A DNA stretch of 64,000 nt from Planococcus citri (lineage: Eukaryota > Arthropoda > Insecta > Hemiptera > Pseudococcidae). Every line of letters begins with the position of its first letter. Position 1 is the stretch's first letter. The stretch lies in assembly GCF_950023065.1 (NCBI RefSeq), contig NC_088679.1, positions 40,176,001 to 40,240,000 on the forward strand, written 5' to 3'. Below the pieces are notes generated by a model. That model was not told where the DNA came from. It made no database searches and worked only from the letters and a program-made list of their open reading frames with translations. Of the stretch, positions 59,676 to 64,000 are shown in pieces. Made by a program: the position numbers and the translations under genes.

Positions 59676-59966
59676 ATGTCGGAAGGTGAGAAAGTCTACG
59701 AATTTCCACCGATCGAAAAACGGCTCGCGGACATAGACCCGCAGTGGAAAGTGTCGACGAATCCAAACGTTGACGAATCCGAAGTACTAGCCACTCAGAA
59801 CCGCGATTTTTGTGCATATCACACACAACGATTCGGGCTTGCCACCAAACCCGGTGATTGGATTAGAGTAGCGAGAAAAATCGTGAAAGAGGCTAAACCT
59901 GGACCAGACGAGCCAACTTCAAGTACGAAAAGTACTAATAACGACAAAGACGGTGAGTGTAAATAA
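59676..59966 (+). CDS. Small ORF of unknown function (about 96 aa), possible first exon
   Basis: Starts at ATG 59676. The sequence is acidic/basic mixed and soluble (P-P-I-E-K-R-L-A-D-I-D-P-Q-W-K, D-F-C-A-Y-H-T-Q-R-F-G-L-A), ending in a Ser/Thr/Asp-rich tail. No family recognised. Near its end lies a strong donor, GACG/GTGAGT (intron from 59953), and 126 bp later an acceptor at 60078. Spliced, it would gain about 26 residues in a frame different from the RING ORF; unspliced, it ends at 59966. So this reading frame and the RING ORF are probably alternative products. Coding nature is likely but unproven. Confidence 0.5.
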   Translation: MSEGEKVYEFPPIEKRLADIDPQWKVSTNPNVDESEVLATQNRDFCAYHTQRFGLATKPGDWIRVARKIVKEAKPGPDEPTSSTKSTNNDKDGECK

Positions 59967-60078
59967 TAACACATATTTATTTTGCTTTTTAATGCATGAC
60001 TTTATTTACGTAAAATCGAAACATCCGTGAACAAGTGCCGAATTTACCGCGTATTTTTCGTTTCATTTTGCTTCACAG
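59953..60078 (+). other. Candidate intron ahead of the RING ORF
   Basis: 126 bp bounded by GTGAGT (59953) and TTTTGCTTCACAG (to 60078), a good pyrimidine tract and AG. The acceptor ends exactly at the ATG of the RING ORF (60079). Confidence 0.6.
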
Positions 60079-62700
60079 ATGTCGTCGCTTCCAGCACTAA
60101 CGTGCGAAAAATGCCAACTCGTAATCTTCAAACCGGCGATCACGACAGACCTAAAGGACGCCGCCACCACACTCGCAACAAGTGATTGCAAACACGTATT
60201 CCACGCAGCATGCGTAAGAGACATGTGCAACGAGGCAAATGCCAACGGACAACAAATGGTCCTCTGCCCACGCGCTCAGTGTAACAAGACGCTTTACGCC
60301 TCACAATTTCACTTAATGCAGACAACGCTACAAGCGCTAGACTTATGTGCACTGGCAAACGCGACGGTGGAAATTGAAGCTCAATTCTGGCAGGATAGTC
60401 ACGCCACTAGTGAGCAACAAATTGCGCAAACCCAAGCATTAGTAGCGAAGCTACAGGCAGAACTTACGAGTACAAAAACTCAACTCGCTAAGACTAAAAG
60501 TCTTTACCAATTAGCTTTATCTAAAGCTAATGAGAATAAATCACGATCAAGATCGACTACACCAGCGAGAAACGCTGACCACTCATCCGTCATTCTCAGC
60601 ACAGCTGCCAACGTATTATCAGTTCAATCTGACAACTCAAACCAACCTGGTACATCAACATCGTCACCAGCGTCCTATGCAGCTGCAGCTGCGATCCAAC
60701 CTGACTTCGAAAATATTCAACGTCCGATACACGAATACAGACCACCACTAAAAAGTACACAAGGTCAAAATTTGCCAACAGGCAATATTCAGAAGAGCTT
60801 TGCACCAAACCCAGCGGTACGAGGCCGAGCTCCAACTCCGACTTACAAGTCACACCAACAGATGTTACAACATCAAATGCCGCCGCCACGGCTACCAAGA
60901 GGAGTATCTCCCGGCAACATTCGAATGTCGAAAGCAAATCAACAACGTGCCGCAGCAGCACAGCAGCAAATGGCACCAAATGCCAACGTAAATCTGGCAG
61001 CAGCCAGACCTGACCAGGTATCTCCTCACGTTTCGGTTATGAACCAGGTACCACAATACGACGATCAAGGCAAATTGATACCACCTGCGCTACACACGCC
61101 ATCGACACAAACACGCAGCATTTATCGAACTCAACAGACAAAAAGTCGAAGCAAACAAGAACGTGATCGTAAAGGACCTTTCGCACAGACGAAACGAGAA
61201 CACGATCGATTTTTTCGACGATATGCGATAAAAGCAACGACTTTATTTCCATTTTTTCCACTACAATTCTATCCTTGTCGATATTCACTTCTTGCGACGT
61301 TTAACAACCAAGCCACAAACGGCGTATACACTGCAATTGCAGCTCAAGATGTCCTAATGATGGGAGATGGGTATATCTGGGGAATGGTCCAGTACATGCT
61401 ACGACTACGAGAGAATATGCTACAAGCATTACATCCAGGACTATACCGACGTGATTTGAGTATCGTTGACCTCATCGATACGTTAACGAAGCTAAAACAC
61501 GCACCACCGCGAGTCATGTACTCGATTGGAAACTGGGATATGTTTAATGGCATGTCTGCGAGGACTTTCCGCGACCATTATGCGGTACTACTAAGACTAA
61601 TGCGAAAGTATAATGTAAGAGAAATCTACATTATGCCGCTGATGTATTTCCCTGACCAGAATGAGCAGCTCGTAGAGGCTTACACCAAGGTATTTACAGA
61701 CTCTTGGTCTAGAACCTACAATGGTATCGTAGAGATAATGGGACCTGAAAACTTTTTCGGCAACATGCGACCGAACATGGACGATTTCGGACCGTGGTTT
61801 GAACCAGAGGTCTATCACGATTACGTATTCGCAATCCGTGACGACCTCATCATGCCGCCAAAAGATCCGAAAGAGCGGGAACGTGAAGAGAACGAAGGGG
61901 AAGAAGACGCCTTCCAATATCACGACGATGATAATTCTTCGGAATACTCGCAATCATCTCAACATTTCGTTCTACAAGACGATGAATTTCCGGAAAAACA
62001 AGCCGAATTACAATTCGAAAGTCCAGGAACGGACTATATACCGATTGGTCAGCAACAAGCTGGAGCTAACGATAGCACACTCGTAAACGCTGGACTTAGT
62101 CAAGCCAACTTGGAGCAATTCAACGCTCAACAAGCGCAACAACATGTTGCAATGGAAGGTATCGAAACCACACCGGAAACGGTACAAAAGATGGTTGAAG
62201 TACCCGGAGGACAACAAATGATGAATATTTCGACGACAAGATTTGACCAAGCCTACGACGAGTTAAATCAAACGATTAAGCAACATGCCCCTGAAACTCA
62301 ACAAATGCAACCATTTGTCAACAACCAAGTTGCAAAACACCAAGGGCTACCCCCAACAGTCGACAAACCAGCTTTCACCATTTTGCGAGATGGAAAAACT
62401 GAGTACACTGGACACAGCCCAAATACACCTGAAAAAATGGAAGAAGGAGTGGAAACGACTGTTCTACCAGGAACGGTTCCATTTTCAGAATACCCTTCAA
62501 CGTCCAACCCTAGTACGCCACAGGCGCCGATAAATACGACGCAAGGATCAACAGGATCATCGCCGAATAAGTCGCAAAATGCAGCAAACTTCCTTACTAG
62601 TACACCGAAACCTCAACGCCAACAAGGCGAAACGAACAGCGACAAAGATAGTGTAAACGCTACAATCAACCACGAAGATGCTGACATGCCAGAGAGCTAA
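60079..62700 (+). CDS. RING finger, coiled coil and SGNH-like domain protein
   Basis: 873 residues, ATG directly after a splice acceptor. A RING-H2-like finger has C9, C12, C37, H39, H42, C45, C63, C68 (last pair C-x4-C, wider than usual), suggesting ubiquitin-ligase type binding. A coiled coil covers about 108-150. Residues 160-370 are Q/P/S-rich and disordered. Residues about 370-420 are a basic-aromatic lead-in, then an SGNH-like domain at about 420-595: V-L-M-M-G-D-G (425-431), Y-S-I-G-N-W-D (481-487), E-I-Y-I-M-P-L and E-P-E-V-Y-H-D (575-581). As in the pro-pol N-terminus the nucleophile position is Gly. The tail (600-873) is acidic, then Q/T/P-rich. No membrane segment. It is probably a retroelement accessory or second Gag-like protein; a host gene is the alternative. 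Confidence 0.8.
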   Translation: MSSLPALTCEKCQLVIFKPAITTDLKDAATTLATSDCKHVFHAACVRDMCNEANANGQQMVLCPRAQCNKTLYASQFHLMQTTLQALDLCALANATVEIEAQFWQDSHATSEQQIAQTQALVAKLQAELTSTKTQLAKTKSLYQLALSKANENKSRSRSTTPARNADHSSVILSTAANVLSVQSDNSNQPGTSTSSPASYAAAAAIQPDFENIQRPIHEYRPPLKSTQGQNLPTGNIQKSFAPNPAVRGRAPTPTYKSHQQMLQHQMPPPRLPRGVSPGNIRMSKANQQRAAAAQQQMAPNANVNLAAARPDQVSPHVSVMNQVPQYDDQGKLIPPALHTPSTQTRSIYRTQQTKSRSKQERDRKGPFAQTKREHDRFFRRYAIKATTLFPFFPLQFYPCRYSLLATFNNQATNGVYTAIAAQDVLMMGDGYIWGMVQYMLRLRENMLQALHPGLYRRDLSIVDLIDTLTKLKHAPPRVMYSIGNWDMFNGMSARTFRDHYAVLLRLMRKYNVREIYIMPLMYFPDQNEQLVEAYTKVFTDSWSRTYNGIVEIMGPENFFGNMRPNMDDFGPWFEPEVYHDYVFAIRDDLIMPPKDPKEREREENEGEEDAFQYHDDDNSSEYSQSSQHFVLQDDEFPEKQAELQFESPGTDYIPIGQQQAGANDSTLVNAGLSQANLEQFNAQQAQQHVAMEGIETTPETVQKMVEVPGGQQMMNISTTRFDQAYDELNQTIKQHAPETQQMQPFVNNQVAKHQGLPPTVDKPAFTILRDGKTEYTGHSPNTPEKMEEGVETTVLPGTVPFSEYPSTSNPSTPQAPINTTQGSTGSSPNKSQNAANFLTSTPKPQRQQGETNSDKDSVNATINHEDADMPES

Positions 62701-64000
62701 TACGATACAATCGTAAACACGACTTAGACACAGTCTAATACATAAAATCAGGTGAAAATTAACAACTACGTACGACTCAGAAAAGATAGAAATTTTGGCC
62801 ATTTTTGAAATAATAATTTCAACTTCCAAATTGTAGGTACCTATCCGAATAAAAGTAGATACTGATAAATTCAAAAAAGGTTTGAACCTAGGGACCAATT
62901 TCACCAGAATTTGCATTAAAAAATCTTCCACTCGAAGTCTTATTTATTTTTTATAGTTTTGAACTTTGTTTAATTTTTCAAAATCGAGTGGACTAACGTA
63001 AAATTGTAGAGGGAGAAAAAACAGCTTTTTCTGCTACCTAACTGGGAGAAAAAACATTTCTTATATTGCCCAACCTGACGCGAATATTCAGCTCGCGGAT
63101 ACTATCAATAAGTGGGTATTTCCGCGATCTCATGACATAATATTTAACCAATCATAGCCCAGAAACGCGCGCATCCTCTGCCTCTGCTGCTTGGTCCAGA
63201 CTCATTTTTACCCTTAGCTCATAGTTGCTAGTTCCACTGTACAGTCAGTATCCAATGTAATACCGAACTGCCTGGTCAGCTCTCCTAGACTCTCCGAGCC
63301 TTGGGGGGCTACCAGTGTGGATTCGGGGGTCAGAATATTCATTCTACTAATTCTATTCGTTCTATAACGCAGTGGATAAAACTAGCCAAGTACGTGGAGC
63401 TCAGGGGTCACTATTTACGGAAGTGCCTCTTATTTACGTGTCCAATTTAATTGGATAGGGAATCTTTTCACACTGACTTGTGATACTCCCTATAATTATT
63501 AATTCTATAAAGTCAGGTGTATTGGAACTTCCGGAAGTGTAAACCATTCAACAAGCAATTTTTAATTAATTTCTGGTATGGTTGGAATTAATTATATTAT
63601 CTTCCCAACTCAACACAGTCCCAGGTATTTATCCTTTTTCTTTTACCAATTTTTTATCCAAAAAATACCAATCCGAGAATAGGCTACGAATTTGTAGTAA
63701 TTCTCAACCTCCCTTTCCTTCTCCAATAATTACTCTCAAGAGATATCAACTTCATGTTGTTCTTTTCTCGTAATTTGAGATAATTAGATGTACTTGAAGA
63801 AGATCTGTGTTCTTATTTACGTATTTAATATTCGTTTCCCAACATTCAAATTCGTCCTATGATAATATTGGTTGTGCGGTCACTTGCCCAGAGGAAATAA
63901 CAAGGAGTAAATTCCCAATTTACAAGTTTTTATTTATTCTGGACCAATACCCAACTCGTATTTAGGGTTGGACCCCCGTGAGGTTCTCGGTCTGAACCAA
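62701..64000. other. No gene recognised; possible polypurine tract
   Basis: A 14-nt purine run (63008-63021) lies near a second GGGAGAAAAAA run at about 63043, neither followed by the TGTAAG start of the known LTR. The last 750 bp are less AT-rich and end with GGGTTGGACCCCCGTGAGG, which faintly resembles an LTR/primer-binding-site junction of another element. No domain-bearing frame. Confidence 0.45.

Larger units (their letters stand above)
46783..62700 (+). mobile_element. Giant Ty3/gypsy-like LTR retroelement (right end not in view)
   Basis: In order: 5' LTR, primer-binding site, leader, gag, -1 frameshift signal, pro-pol interrupted by a MITE, then three further same-strand ORFs. LTR to the end of pol (46783-57567) is firm. 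Inclusion of 57568-62700 is inference from same strand, similar base composition, a shared SGNH-like domain and splice signals. No second copy of the LTR is found in the window, so the right end lies beyond 64000 or is lost. Reverse transcriptase and integrase are of Ty3/gypsy type; no env-like membrane protein was seen. Confidence 0.75.

Noticed and set aside
60596..60979. 127-codon minus-strand frame, and other minus-strand frames over the gag, pol and RING ORFs
   Set aside because: Antisense shadows of the long coding frames; no domain of their own.
58052..62700. An env-like gene 3' of pol
   Set aside because: None of the three ORFs has a signal peptide or membrane segment; the largest is a RING/SGNH-like soluble protein.
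63000..64000. 3' LTR of the giant element, or a new LTR with primer-binding site at the end of the window
   Set aside because: No copy of the 46783-47224 LTR is found here, and the TTGGACCCCCGTGAGG at the end has no clear CA-ending LTR before it.

Overview
The window looks like intergenic DNA of a small-genome-word, AT-rich insect, most likely a sternorrhynchan hemipteran (mealybug, aphid or psyllid type). This is inference: the DNA is strongly AT-rich, has eukaryotic splice signals, is full of insect-type transposons, and carries the short word GTAGGTAC/TAGGTACCTAC very often. I recognise no ordinary host gene with confidence; almost everything that can be named is a mobile element or its remains.

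Layout. 1-2095 (minus): a non-LTR retrotransposon with a complete ORF1 (coiled coil plus nucleic-acid-binding domain) and the endonuclease half of ORF2, which runs off the left edge; the two ORFs share one frame and are parted by a single UAG. 3.5-6.1 kb: two non-autonomous repeats, one with an internal ~172 bp tandem array and one a foldback. 9.3 and 11.0 kb: two small terminal-inverted-repeat elements with TTAA and TA target sites. 22.9-26.4 kb: a 3.5 kb foldback with ~0.85 kb arms, its core holding a second copy of the 9.3 kb element. 27.8-29.5 kb: an old repeat split by a 1.15 kb palindrome. 30.2 kb: a near-perfect 199 bp hairpin. 41.2-42.5 kb: a tRNA-derived SINE-like piece and a decayed, 5'-truncated LINE. 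Between these lie long stretches with nothing I can identify.

46.8-62.7 kb (plus) is the remarkable part. A 5' LTR (TGTAA...TTACA), a primer-binding site and a leader precede gag, then a pro-pol frame reached through a textbook -1 frameshift signal (GGGAAAC, 7-nt spacer, 9 bp stem, possible pseudoknot). Pro-pol is Ty3/gypsy-like but odd: it begins with an SGNH-hydrolase-like domain lacking the catalytic residues, its normal RNase H is degenerate, and a second, intact RNase H1-type domain sits inside the integrase region between the catalytic core and the GPY/F module. A 666 bp hAT-like MITE interrupts it. Downstream come two small ORFs and an 873-residue protein with an N-terminal RING finger, a coiled coil and a second SGNH-like domain of the same degenerate kind. 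Splice signals (a donor in the LTR, an acceptor ending exactly at the ATG of the RING ORF) suggest these downstream ORFs could be accessory genes of one giant retroelement. No 3' LTR is visible in the window, so this link is unproven.
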